Assembly (NCBI GenBank): GCA_964643325.1
Contig: CAZXSE010000007.1
Location: 3,947 to 67,946, forward strand
From: Fredricksoniimonas sp964643325
Lineage (GTDB): Bacteria; Omnitrophota; Gorgyraeia; Zapsychrales; Fredricksoniimonadaceae
Reading direction: 5' to 3'
DNA: 64,000 bases
The notes below the pieces were generated by a model. That model worked only from the letters and a program-made list of their open reading frames with translations. It was not told the DNA's origin and searched no databases. The position numbers were made by a program, and so were the translations under genes. Positions 41,556 to 48,863 of this stretch are shown one piece after another (positions within the stretch are counted from its first letter, which is position 1; every line of letters starts with the position of its first letter).

Positions 41556-43076
41556 TTACGCCACATCATGCAATGTTGTTGTCGAGAAATGCGGGTCTGT
41601 TGTCAGATTGATCCCCAGCCGCCTTAACCCCGCGTCGTCGCCGGGCGTGGGGATATGGGTCATGTGGACCTCACAGCCTTTAAGCTCAACGATCTTCTCC
41701 AAGGCCAGTTTTGAAACAGGGTTCGTGGCCGCGCTGATGCTCAAGCTGATCATCGCCTCATCCAGGTCAAGGCTCACGGACTTGGCCTTGAGGATGTCTT
41801 TCTTGAGGCTCGCGATCGCCTTGATAATGTCCTCGGATAAGAGCGGGATCTTCGCCGGGATCTCGGCCAGGTGGCGCACGGCATTGAGAATAAGGCTCGA
41901 GGCCGCATGCATCATGGGCGTATTGTTGCCCGTGATGATCGTCCCGTCGGAGAGTTCAATGGCGGCGCCGCAATAAACACCCTCGTTACCCGCGCCCTTG
42001 GTCTGCGCCGTCTCAGCGGATTTGCGCGCGGCAGCCACGACCTTGCGGTCAAGTTCCTTGACGCCGGCCTCCTCCATCAGCAGCTCAACCCGCTGAACCG
42101 CCTCTTTATCGACCAGCCCCATGGCATACTCATACTTGTAACGGAACAATCTGCGAACGATCTCCTGCTTCGCTGCATCCTGGACGATCGCGTCGTTGGC
42201 GATGCCGAAGCCCGCGCAATTGACCCCCATGTCCGTCGGAGAATAATAAAGCGTCTTGCCGCCCGTTATCTTGTGCAGGATCCGTTTCAGGACCGGGAAG
42301 ACCTCGATATCGCGGTTATAATTGATCGCCAGTTTCTTGTACTTCTCGATATGGAACGGATCGATCATGTTGTAATCTTTGATATCCGCGGTCGCCGCCT
42401 CATACGCCACATTCACCGGATGCTTGAGCGGGATGTTCCATATCGGGAATGTTTCAAACTTCGCGTAACCGGCCTTGAGGCCCTTCTTATGCTCGTGATA
42501 AAGCTGGGAAAGGCAGGTCGCAAGCTTGCCGCTGCCGGGCCCCGGACCCGTCACAATAACGATGCGGTTCTTGGTCTCGATATACTCGTTGGCCCCGTAA
42601 CCCTGGTCGCTGACGATCAGGTCCACATCCGTCGGATAACCGCGCGTGAAAGGATGCGTGTAAACCTTCACTCCGCCGCGCTCAAGCTTCTTCTTGAAAA
42701 TGACCGCGGAGGGCTGGTTCTGGAAACGCGTGATGACCACGGCGCAGATCGTGATGCCCCAATCTTTGAGATCGTCGATCAGCTTCATGGCATCCGCGTC
42801 GTAGGTAATGCCGAAATCCGCACGGATCTTGCGGCGCTCGATATCGCCCGCGTAAATACACAGGATGATATCCGCCTCGTCCTTGAGTTTTTTGAGCAGA
42901 CGCATCTTGACATTAGGGTCGAACCCCGGCAGGACGCGCGAAGCGTGCATGTCATAGAGAAGCTTGCCGCCGAACTCCAGATAAAGCTTATTGTCGAATT
43001 TTTTGACGCGCTTGCGGATCGCGGCCGCCTGCTCTTTCAGATACTTCTCATTATCGAAACCGATGGGATTTGCCAT
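41556..43076 (-). CDS. DUF1846 family protein
   Basis: The 506-residue protein (MANPIGFDNEKYLKEQAAAIRKRVKKF...) carries the DUF1846 pattern 'LYLEFGGKLLYDMHASRVLPGFDPNVKMRLL', 'RIVIVTGPGPGSGKLATCLSQLYHEHKKG' (a P-loop-like segment, about 172-200) and 'YYSPTDMGVNCAGFGI'. The structure of a pneumococcal homologue is known but the function is not. It is the first gene of a tight run DUF1846-carB-purF-pckG, suggesting a link to nucleotide or carbamoyl metabolism. A GAAAGGA site precedes the ATG, and a terminator-like hairpin ends 14 bp upstream. Confidence 0.9.
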   Translation of the reverse strand: MANPIGFDNEKYLKEQAAAIRKRVKKFDNKLYLEFGGKLLYDMHASRVLPGFDPNVKMRLLKKLKDEADIILCIYAGDIERRKIRADFGITYDADAMKLIDDLKDWGITICAVVITRFQNQPSAVIFKKKLERGGVKVYTHPFTRGYPTDVDLIVSDQGYGANEYIETKNRIVIVTGPGPGSGKLATCLSQLYHEHKKGLKAGYAKFETFPIWNIPLKHPVNVAYEAATADIKDYNMIDPFHIEKYKKLAINYNRDIEVFPVLKRILHKITGGKTLYYSPTDMGVNCAGFGIANDAIVQDAAKQEIVRRLFRYKYEYAMGLVDKEAVQRVELLMEEAGVKELDRKVVAAARKSAETAQTKGAGNEGVYCGAAIELSDGTIITGNNTPMMHAASSLILNAVRHLAEIPAKIPLLSEDIIKAIASLKKDILKAKSVSLDLDEAMISLSISAATNPVSKLALEKIVELKGCEVHMTHIPTPGDDAGLRRLGINLTTDPHFSTTTLHDVA

Positions 43077-43089
43077 AAGGTCCTTTCAC

Positions 43090-43121
43090 AAAAAAAGAGA
43101 CAACCTTTGGAAGGTTGCCTC
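43090..43121 (-). terminator. terminator-like hairpin in the leader of DUF1846-carB-purF-pckG
   Basis: On the minus strand an 11-bp stem GAGGCAACCTT / AAGGTTGTCTC with loop CCA is followed by T7 (43096-43090) just before the DUF1846 gene. No minus-strand gene within 350 bp upstream needs it, so a leader attenuator is possible. Confidence 0.65.
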
Positions 43122-43137
43122 ATTTTAACTGGTACAT
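43120..43137 (-). other. possible leader peptide MYQLK
   Basis: A five-codon frame (ATG TAC CAG TTA AAA TGA) follows AGGATAAA. Its stop codon overlaps the first bases of the terminator-like hairpin, the geometry of an attenuator leader peptide. It is short enough to be chance. Confidence 0.25.
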
Positions 43138-43284
43138 TTTATCCTGTGACATATGGAGGGGTATTCTAGAACAATGTCCTGAAATTATCAATTTAAATCA
43201 AATTAGTATGAATTAAATAGAGTCCTTGCGTGTATACTGGACAGGCGAAATAGAAAATAGTTCTTATTAATGCAGGAGGGAATT

Positions 43285-43344
43285 ATGGGTGACAAGAATC
43301 CGAAGAACAAGATCAAGAAGGCCAAAGCAGGAAAAAAGAAGTAA
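43285..43344 (+). CDS. 19-residue lysine-rich peptide
   Basis: ATG at 43285 after a strong AGGAGGG site opens MGDKNPKNKIKKAKAGKKK and a TAA stop. The opening 'MGDK.PK' and all-basic tail match tiny conserved basic proteins known from other bacteria but without assigned function. It has a matching intrinsic terminator 31 bp downstream, which supports a real transcription unit. Confidence 0.65.
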   Translation: MGDKNPKNKIKKAKAGKKK

Positions 43345-43374
43345 GAACTGCTTTAAAAGTCTTTGTTACGCAGC

Positions 43375-43418
43375 CCAGGGGCAAGCCGTTCTCATCAGGC
43401 TTGTCCCTGGTCTATTTT
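43375..43418 (+). terminator. intrinsic terminator after the lysine-rich peptide gene
   Basis: A 13-bp stem CCAGGGGCAAGCC (43375-43387) / GGCTTGTCCCTGG (43398-43410), one G-T pair, is followed by TCTATTTT. Confidence 0.8.
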
Positions 43419-43434
43419 GCCGACCAACTCTATC

Positions 43435-43475
43435 GCCCCTCCCCCTACCCCCTCCCACGCTACGCGGGGAGGGGG
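43435..43475. repeat. GC-rich palindromic repeat, family A (copy 2)
   Basis: Same 41-bp element as 32241-32281 with two substitutions (A for G, and A for T in the loop). It sits between the lysine-rich peptide and the gene at 43488. Confidence 0.85.
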
Positions 43476-43487
43476 CATTTGGCATCT

Positions 43488-43718
43488 TCACTTCCTGATC
43501 AGTTCTTCCACCAGCGTCAGTCGCGGCATGATGGGCAGCTTCTTCCCTGCAGGCAGAAAAAGTTCAACCTCTCCCTCTCTCTTTAACATCTCAAACGCCT
43601 CACTGACGCGATCATCCTCCAAAAGCGAAATAACCCGTCTTTTAACCTCTTTATCCTTAAGTTTAACGACGACCTTGGCGTTCCCGTTCTGTGCGTTCAA
43701 TATCAACAACGCTTTCAT
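43488..43718 (-). CDS. hypothetical small protein
   Basis: The 76-residue protein (MKALLILNAQNGNAKVVVKLKDKEVKRRVISLL...) has a beta-alpha opening and an amphipathic helix 'RVSEAFEMLKREG'. It is charged and has no signal peptide. An excellent AAGGAGG site supports the ATG at 43718. I do not recognise a family. About 240 bp to the next gene upstream hold a regulatory region without another frame I would support. Confidence 0.65.
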   Translation of the reverse strand: MKALLILNAQNGNAKVVVKLKDKEVKRRVISLLEDDRVSEAFEMLKREGEVELFLPAGKKLPIMPRLTLVEELIRK

Positions 43719-43921
43719 AAAGACCTCCTTATAATGAAGTAGTTCGGTTCACCCTGAAGACACACAATATCCCTTGGAGACCCGGAATGATCCCGGGTTC
43801 TGAACAAAGTCAGGACTTTATCCTAACAGCTTTGATCTAAAAGTCCTTACTTGGCAATATTTCTGGTACATACCAAATATGAACTATATTGCTTCACTTG
43901 TCAAGTCGATGGAAAATATAG

Positions 43922-43960
43922 TTGCATTAAAGCGCTTTAGTGTTATACTAATAGTGTTAT
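43922..43960 (+). promoter_or_regulatory. promoter and direct-repeat operator of the XRE/S24 repressor
   Basis: TTGCAT (43922-43927), 16-bp spacer, TATACT (43944-43949). The start codon (43959) is only 10 bp past the -10, so the message is leaderless or nearly so. TAGTGTTAT occurs twice (43938-43946 and 43952-43960), overlapping the -10 and the start: a plausible self-binding site. Confidence 0.6.
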
Positions 43961-44651
43961 GTTTAATAAAACGCTGACACAATACAGGGAGCGGGCGGGC
44001 ATCAACAAGACCGATCTGGCGCACAAGGTCGATGTGTCACTCTCTTATATTGTCGGCCTTGAATCGGGCCGCCAGAAGCCCCCTACCCGCCAGTTGTGCG
44101 AAAAGCTGGCCCAGGCACTTTCTTTGAATGAACAGGAGCGCAACGAGCTTATCGAACTGGCGGTCATCAACCGCCTGCGCTCCACCGACCTTGCAACGAT
44201 CGCCAACAAGTTTGCCAAAGACCAGCCCGTTACAGCCACGGCTATCGCGATCGAAAAACCACGCCAGGTCCCCATCCTGCCCTGGGAAGCCGCGAACAAG
44301 AGAATAACCGAAGACGATATCCCGGCCGGGCTCGCCACCGTTACTGCGGAAACAGAGCCCAGGGACGGCCTCTTCGCGCTCCGTGTCCGCGATGCCTCCA
44401 TGGCGCCGGAATTCCAGATCGATGACATTGTCATCATTGATGCCTGCTCTGCCCCGAGCCACAATGACTTTGTGCTGGCCGCTGACAGCAAAGGGCATGC
44501 GCCATTATTGCGGCAGTTCAAGGACTACGGCGCGACAACAGTGCTGCATCCTCTGGCCAATGACGCGCAGGATATTGTGATGGAACAGGAAAAGAGATAT
44601 TCTATCGTCGGAAGAGTTGTGGAACGGCTTTCGCGGGGGAAAAAGTATTAA
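43959..44651 (+). CDS. XRE-HTH / S24-like repressor (LexA/CI type)
   Basis: The 230-residue protein has an HTH_XRE domain (about 6-62; 'YRERAGINKTDLAHKVDVSLSYIVGLESGRQKPP') and a C-terminal S24-like domain. Its nucleophile motif reads 'LRVRDASMAPEFQIDDIVIID' (Ser about 149). The general-base Lys expected near 'vKrl' aligns with 'PLLRQFKDYG', where I see no Lys in the right place. I also see no Ala-Gly cleavage site. It may therefore be a non-cleaving repressor. It overlaps the response-regulator gene downstream. Confidence 0.8.
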   Translation: MFNKTLTQYRERAGINKTDLAHKVDVSLSYIVGLESGRQKPPTRQLCEKLAQALSLNEQERNELIELAVINRLRSTDLATIANKFAKDQPVTATAIAIEKPRQVPILPWEAANKRITEDDIPAGLATVTAETEPRDGLFALRVRDASMAPEFQIDDIVIIDACSAPSHNDFVLAADSKGHAPLLRQFKDYGATTVLHPLANDAQDIVMEQEKRYSIVGRVVERLSRGKKY

Positions 44652-45030
44652 CACGCCGGATGAACCCAGAAAACAGGTCCTGTGCGTTGATGACGAACCG
44701 GACGTCACCTACCGGATCAAGCGCTTCGTGGAGCGCCACTACCCCATTGATGTCTGGACCGCGGGCAACGGCTACATGGCGCTGGGGATGCTTGCGCATC
44801 ATTCTTTCGACGCAGTGCTTCTTGATATCAACATGCCGGGTATGGACGGCTTAAGCGTTGCCGCCGAGATCATCCGGCTTTATCCCAAAACGATCGTGGT
44901 CATCATCACGGCCAGCGCCGAGCTCGAGATCCTCTCGCGTGTCAAGGGCACGCGCTTCCTTGTCAAGCCCGTGGCTATGAACGATATCCAGACGCTCATC
45001 TACCAGCAGTTCGGCCTGATGGCCTCTTAA
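44617..45030 (+). CDS. single-domain response regulator
   Basis: This receiver domain 'KQVLCVDDEPDVTYRIKRFVERHY...' has the acidic pair DD, phospho-acceptor Asp in 'AVLLDINMPGMDG', Thr/Ser in 'VVIITASAE' and Lys in 'RFLVKPV'. It has no output domain. The start is uncertain: a TTG at 44617 overlaps the repressor gene, and no ATG precedes the domain. Translation is probably coupled to the repressor. It ends in a tail-to-tail overlap with the slipin gene. Confidence 0.8.
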   Translation: MWNGFRGGKSINTPDEPRKQVLCVDDEPDVTYRIKRFVERHYPIDVWTAGNGYMALGMLAHHSFDAVLLDINMPGMDGLSVAAEIIRLYPKTIVVIITASAELEILSRVKGTRFLVKPVAMNDIQTLIYQQFGLMAS

Positions 45031-45902
45031 CCCTGCTTCTTGTCCTGCGCCTTCAACGGAAGAACGCCAGCCATTTCGCCGATCACATTAACAAGGTCAC
45101 TCCCCGTCGGAACAACGATCTTGGCATTGCTTTTGAGCGCGGTCTCGACCATCTCCAGGCGCCTTAATATCTGGGCATTGCCCACGAAATACTGCTCAGC
45201 CGCCTCATTGACCAGGCGGATCGCCTCGGCTTCACCCTCGGCCGCAAGGATCTTAGCCTGCTTGATGCCTTCGGCCTTCTTGATCTCCGCGCGCTTGGCG
45301 CCGTCGGCCGCAGTCTCGGTCGCTGTCGCGAAATCAATGGCCGCGATCTTCTCATTCTCGGCCTTGACGACCTTATTCATGGTCTCCTGAACATCCTTGG
45401 GCGGATCGATCTCCTTGAGCTCAGTGCGCACGATCTGGATACCCCAGCTCTCGGTCTCGCGCAACAGAACGCCGTGCAGGTCCGCGTTGATCTTACCGCG
45501 CTCGCTGTTAGCGGACTTAAGCGTCATGGTGCCGATGATGTTACGCAATGTGGTGCGCGCCAGGTTCACGATCTGGTACTGGCAGTTCTGGACATTATAG
45601 ACCGCATTCTTGACGCTCTGTTCGTCGGGGCGGATCTTGAAATAGACCTGCGCGTCGACCTTGGCGTTAAGGTTGTCGTTGGTGATGATCTCCTGCGGAT
45701 TGGCCTCGATCATCTGCTCCGTGATGTTGAGGATGTAAATGACCTCGATCACAGGAATGATCCAGTTAAAGCCCGGGTTCGCAAAACGGCTATAACGGCC
45801 AAAGCGTTCGATAAGGCCGCGCTCCGTCGGTCGGACGATCCGTATGCCCATGAAAAAGATACCGATAGCCCCCATCAATAGATATGTGAATATTGGCGAC
45901 AT
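45027..45902 (-). CDS. slipin/stomatin-like SPFH protein
   Basis: The 291-residue protein has an N-terminal membrane helix (SPIFTYLLMGAIGIFFMGI), the SPFH opening 'RIVRPTERGLIERFGRY', 'PGFNWIIPVIEVI', 'LTN/NDNLNAKVDAQVYFKI'-type sequence and a long charged helical tail (about 190-250) that forms coiled-coil oligomers. It ends in 'IVVPTGSDLVNVIGEMAGVLP'. Bacterial slipins organise membrane microdomains. The usual NfeD partner is not adjacent. Confidence 0.9.
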   Translation of the reverse strand: MSPIFTYLLMGAIGIFFMGIRIVRPTERGLIERFGRYSRFANPGFNWIIPVIEVIYILNITEQMIEANPQEIITNDNLNAKVDAQVYFKIRPDEQSVKNAVYNVQNCQYQIVNLARTTLRNIIGTMTLKSANSERGKINADLHGVLLRETESWGIQIVRTELKEIDPPKDVQETMNKVVKAENEKIAAIDFATATETAADGAKRAEIKKAEGIKQAKILAAEGEAEAIRLVNEAAEQYFVGNAQILRRLEMVETALKSNAKIVVPTGSDLVNVIGEMAGVLPLKAQDKKQG

Positions 45903-45934
45903 AATGTTCTCCTTTTGTTATTGATCTATGAATC

Positions 45935-46009
45935 GTAGGGGCCGAGCTTGTCTCGGCCCGATATGCGGGCGGACATCCCCTTCGGGGACTTCGCAAAGTC
46001 CGCCCCTAC
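45935..46009. repeat. palindromic repeat, family B (full-length copy)
   Basis: A 75-bp element bounded by GTAGGGGC / GCCCCTAC inverted ends. It contains hairpins GGGCCGAG-CTTGT-CTCGGCCC and GGGCGGAC...GTCCGCCC with an inner ATCCCCTTCGGGGAC. Shorter relatives lie at 51871-51914 and 55527-55559. It may also end the SDR transcript. Confidence 0.85.
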
Positions 46010-46012
46010 TTA

Positions 46013-47572
46013 TTACCATTCAACCGGAAAGTAATCCTTAAGGAACTTACCACACCAGTGCTTGCCGGTCAATATCCCGTCGAAGAACGGATCGCAAACC
46101 CGCGCAGCCCCGTCGACAATATCCAGCGGCGGCTGAAAATCATGCTCTTCCTGCTTACGCCGGGACAGGACGAATGGGTCCTCATCCGTTACCCAGCCCG
46201 TATCGACCGCATTCATGAAAATGCCGTATTTCGCCAAGTCGCTCGCGGATGTATGCGTAAGCATATTAAGCGCGGCTTTCGCCATGTTCGTATGCGGATG
46301 CCGGTCGGTCTTCACAAAACGGTGAAACTTGCCTTCCATGGCCGACACATTCACGATGTGTTTTTTTCCTGTGTTCTCGCGCTTCATCATCCACGACAAT
46401 TTATTGCACAACACGAACGGCGCGATCGCGTTGACCAGCTGAAGCTCGATCATCTCGGAGGTCTGTATCTCGCCAAGGCGAAGGCGCCAGCTGTTCACGT
46501 CCCGCAAGTCCACCTGCTGCAGGTCCGCGTCAAGACTGCCGCCGGGAAAAACTTTCTCGACGGACAATTGCTGGTCATGCACATACGGGATCTGCGAGAG
46601 TTCCGCGGACGATGAAAGCCCCACGCCCGGCTCCTGGCCGCCCCAGGTCACGGCCAGCCCAGCCCGCTGGACGCCAAGAGCGTCCGTATGTTTAAGCCCG
46701 AGCTCCTTCTTGCAATCCTCGAAATGGCGCAACAGATCCTGCGCGCCCTGTGGCAGGTCCTCGACATGAAGCGCCTCACTCTTCATCATGTGCGCGTAAA
46801 AACCAGGAGGCCGCCGCACAGTCTGCGCCGCATTATTGATCAGAAGATCCAGCCGGTCATACTTGTGTTCGATGAACCTGCAAAATATCTCGACGCTGGG
46901 CGTATGCCGCAGGTCCAGCCCGTAAATATGCAATCGATCGGCCCATTGAGAAAAATCCTTCTCGCGCGCATAGCGCAGGGCGCTGTCCACCGGAAAACGC
47001 GTCGTGGCAATGACCCGCGCGCCGGCGCGCAGCATCATGAGCGCCGCCTGATACCCGATCTTCAGGCGCGAGCCTGTTATCAATGCGGTCTGCCCGTCGA
47101 GCGGAGCTGTCTGGAAACGTTTGGCATAATTAAAGTCAGCGCATTTCGGGCACATCGAATCATAAAAGAAATGCACTTTTGTAAATTCCGCCTTGCACAC
47201 ATAACAATTGCGCGGATGCACAAGCTCCTCGGCCTTGCCGGATGCCTCATGCGGGATCTGCGTGATCTTCTCGGGGGCCACGAACACTGCGGCCTCACGG
47301 GCGCTGCGAATACCTGTGGCCTTACGCAGTCCGCGCTCATGGTCGTCGACCTTCTGGCGCTTGAGATACCTGCGCTCGCGGCTTCTTTTGCGGATCTCTT
47401 CCCGCAAAGGCCGCGATATCTTCCCGGCCGCGACGAGCAGTGCGACCCGCTGGTCATTCGGCAGATGCGCCAGCTCGGTGCTGTTCTCGGAAAGCGCCAC
47501 CAGGATATCCAAACAACCCTGGATATCTTCACGGGAAAATGTCGCGTCAGCGATCCTGTCCACTTTGGTCAT
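46013..47572 (-). CDS. zinc-ribbon SDR-fold protein lacking the catalytic Tyr
   Basis: The 519-residue protein has a helical N-terminus (about 1-110), a C-x2-C...C-x2-C metal site 'NCYVCKAEFTKVHFFYDSMCPKC' (about 122-144) and an SDR Rossmann domain with 'ALITGSRLKIGYQAAL' (about 162), 'RLDLLINNAAQ' and 'IVNVSAMEG'. The SDR catalytic Y-x3-K is absent: the Lys lies in 'PHTNMAKAALNMLT', with Thr four positions before it. Large SDR-like proteins of this build occur in bacteria and some eukaryotes; the function is unknown. It probably binds NAD(P) but may use a different chemistry. Confidence 0.8.
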   Translation of the reverse strand: MTKVDRIADATFSREDIQGCLDILVALSENSTELAHLPNDQRVALLVAAGKISRPLREEIRKRSRERRYLKRQKVDDHERGLRKATGIRSAREAAVFVAPEKITQIPHEASGKAEELVHPRNCYVCKAEFTKVHFFYDSMCPKCADFNYAKRFQTAPLDGQTALITGSRLKIGYQAALMMLRAGARVIATTRFPVDSALRYAREKDFSQWADRLHIYGLDLRHTPSVEIFCRFIEHKYDRLDLLINNAAQTVRRPPGFYAHMMKSEALHVEDLPQGAQDLLRHFEDCKKELGLKHTDALGVQRAGLAVTWGGQEPGVGLSSSAELSQIPYVHDQQLSVEKVFPGGSLDADLQQVDLRDVNSWRLRLGEIQTSEMIELQLVNAIAPFVLCNKLSWMMKRENTGKKHIVNVSAMEGKFHRFVKTDRHPHTNMAKAALNMLTHTSASDLAKYGIFMNAVDTGWVTDEDPFVLSRRKQEEHDFQPPLDIVDGAARVCDPFFDGILTGKHWCGKFLKDYFPVEW

Positions 47573-47595
47573 AATATTAACAATGTCGGGGAATA

Positions 47596-47943
47596 TTAAA
47601 GTTTATCGTATTTGGTATGCCGGCCCTTGCATTTGGCGACCGGATATTTAAGGGCATTCTTGGCAGTCTTTATCTTGATGGCTTTCGGCAGATCGATCTT
47701 CAGATCATGGGCCAGCTCGAACAGATACCACGCCACATCCGCGAGCTCGTCGGCGATCTCATCCTTGTGTTCCTTGCCGTAAGCCTCAACCTCTTTGGGC
47801 GACTTCCACTGAAAATGCTCCAGTACCTCAGCCGCCTCAAGCACCAACGACAAAGCCACATCCTTGTGATTATGGAACTGCTTCCAGTCGCGCTCTTTGC
47901 GGAACGCCATCATCTTCGCGGTTATCTTCTTGATCTCGCCCAT
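47596..47943 (-). CDS. MazG-like nucleotide pyrophosphohydrolase (dCTPase type)
   Basis: The 115-residue protein has 'QFHNHKDVALSLVLEAAEVLEHFQW' with the E-x3-E metal site and 'DEIADELADVAWYLFELAHDL', the all-alpha NTP pyrophosphohydrolase pattern of RS21-C6/DCTPP1. It hydrolyses non-canonical or excess dNTPs to dNMP and PPi. It lies 20 bp after ppk2 in the same direction. Confidence 0.9.
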   Translation of the reverse strand: MGEIKKITAKMMAFRKERDWKQFHNHKDVALSLVLEAAEVLEHFQWKSPKEVEAYGKEHKDEIADELADVAWYLFELAHDLKIDLPKAIKIKTAKNALKYPVAKCKGRHTKYDKL

Positions 47944-47964
47944 AACTCGACAAAACCTTTCTTC

Positions 47965-48750
47965 TTAATAAACCTCAGGAACAAAATGCTGACTGCTCCG
48001 CGGCGGTCGTTTATATCCCGATCTTTTTTGCCGCGGCGGCATTTTGACCGGCCCGGGCGTCAGGTCCTTATACGGGATCTGCGAGAGCAAGTGCGAAATG
48101 CAATTAAGCCGCGCCCGCTTTTTGTCGTCGGCGCTAACCACATTCCAGCGCGCTTCCTTGATATCCGTGTATTTCATCATCGCATCCTTGGCCCTGGAAT
48201 AATCAACCCATTTGGTGCGCGACTGAACATCCATGGGCGAAAGTTTCCAGCGGCGGATGGGGTCCGCGTTGCGCGACTGGAACCGCTTTTCCTGCTCCTC
48301 GTCGCTGACAGAGAACCAATATTTAACAAGAATGATCCCGGAACGAATGAGCATGCGCTCGAACTCCGGGCAGGAGAACAGGAATTCCTTATACTCTTTA
48401 TCCGTGCAGAATTTCATGACATGCTCGACCCCCGCGCGGTTGTACCAGCTGCGGTCAAAAAGGACCATCTCGCCCGACGAGGGCAGTTGTGCAACATACC
48501 GCTGAAAATACCACTGGGTCTTTTCCTTCTCGGTGGGAGTGCCCAAGGCCACAACACGGCAGATGCGCGGGTTCAGGTTCTGGGTGATGCGCTTGATGAC
48601 ACCGCCCTTACCAGCAGCGTCGCGGCCTTCAAAAAGGACAACGACCTTGAGGCCCTTATCCTTGACCCATTCCTGCAGTTTTACGAGCTCCAACTGCAAG
48701 CGCGTGAGTTCTTTTTCGTAGAATTTCTTTTTGAGTTTCTTGTGTTTCAT
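47965..48750 (-). CDS. ppk2: polyphosphate kinase 2
   Basis: The 261-residue protein has the PPK2 P-loop 'VVVLFEGRDAAGKGGVIKRI' (about 38-57), 'RVVALGTPTEKEKTQWYFQRYV' and the lid module 'FDRSWYNRAGVEHVM' (about 98). The length and single domain fit a class I/II nucleoside mono/diphosphate-phosphorylating PPK2. It moves phosphate between polyphosphate and nucleotides. Its neighbour, the MazG-like enzyme, suggests nucleotide-pool control. Confidence 0.93.
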   Translation of the reverse strand: MKHKKLKKKFYEKELTRLQLELVKLQEWVKDKGLKVVVLFEGRDAAGKGGVIKRITQNLNPRICRVVALGTPTEKEKTQWYFQRYVAQLPSSGEMVLFDRSWYNRAGVEHVMKFCTDKEYKEFLFSCPEFERMLIRSGIILVKYWFSVSDEEQEKRFQSRNADPIRRWKLSPMDVQSRTKWVDYSRAKDAMMKYTDIKEARWNVVSADDKKRARLNCISHLLSQIPYKDLTPGPVKMPPRQKRSGYKRPPRSSQHFVPEVY

Positions 48751-48810
48751 AGGCCTCCTGATAAAGAGGCTTTATTCTAACATCATCCGGGATTATTGGA
48801 AATAATAAGG

Positions 48811-48842
48811 AAAAAGCCCGCATCATTCCGATGCGGGCTTTT
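48811..48842 (-). terminator. intrinsic terminator of the 943-residue protein gene
   Basis: A 13-bp stem AAAAGCCCGCATC (48812-48824) / GATGCGGGCTTTT (48830-48842) with a T run on the minus strand, 22 bp past the stop. Confidence 0.9.
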
Positions 48843-48863
48843 GAAATTGCGATCAATGTCCGT

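Noticed and set aside
43285..43718. Toxin-antitoxin pair (lysine-rich peptide and 76-residue protein)
   Set aside because: They are on opposite strands with a terminator and a repeat between them, and neither resembles a known toxin or antitoxin.
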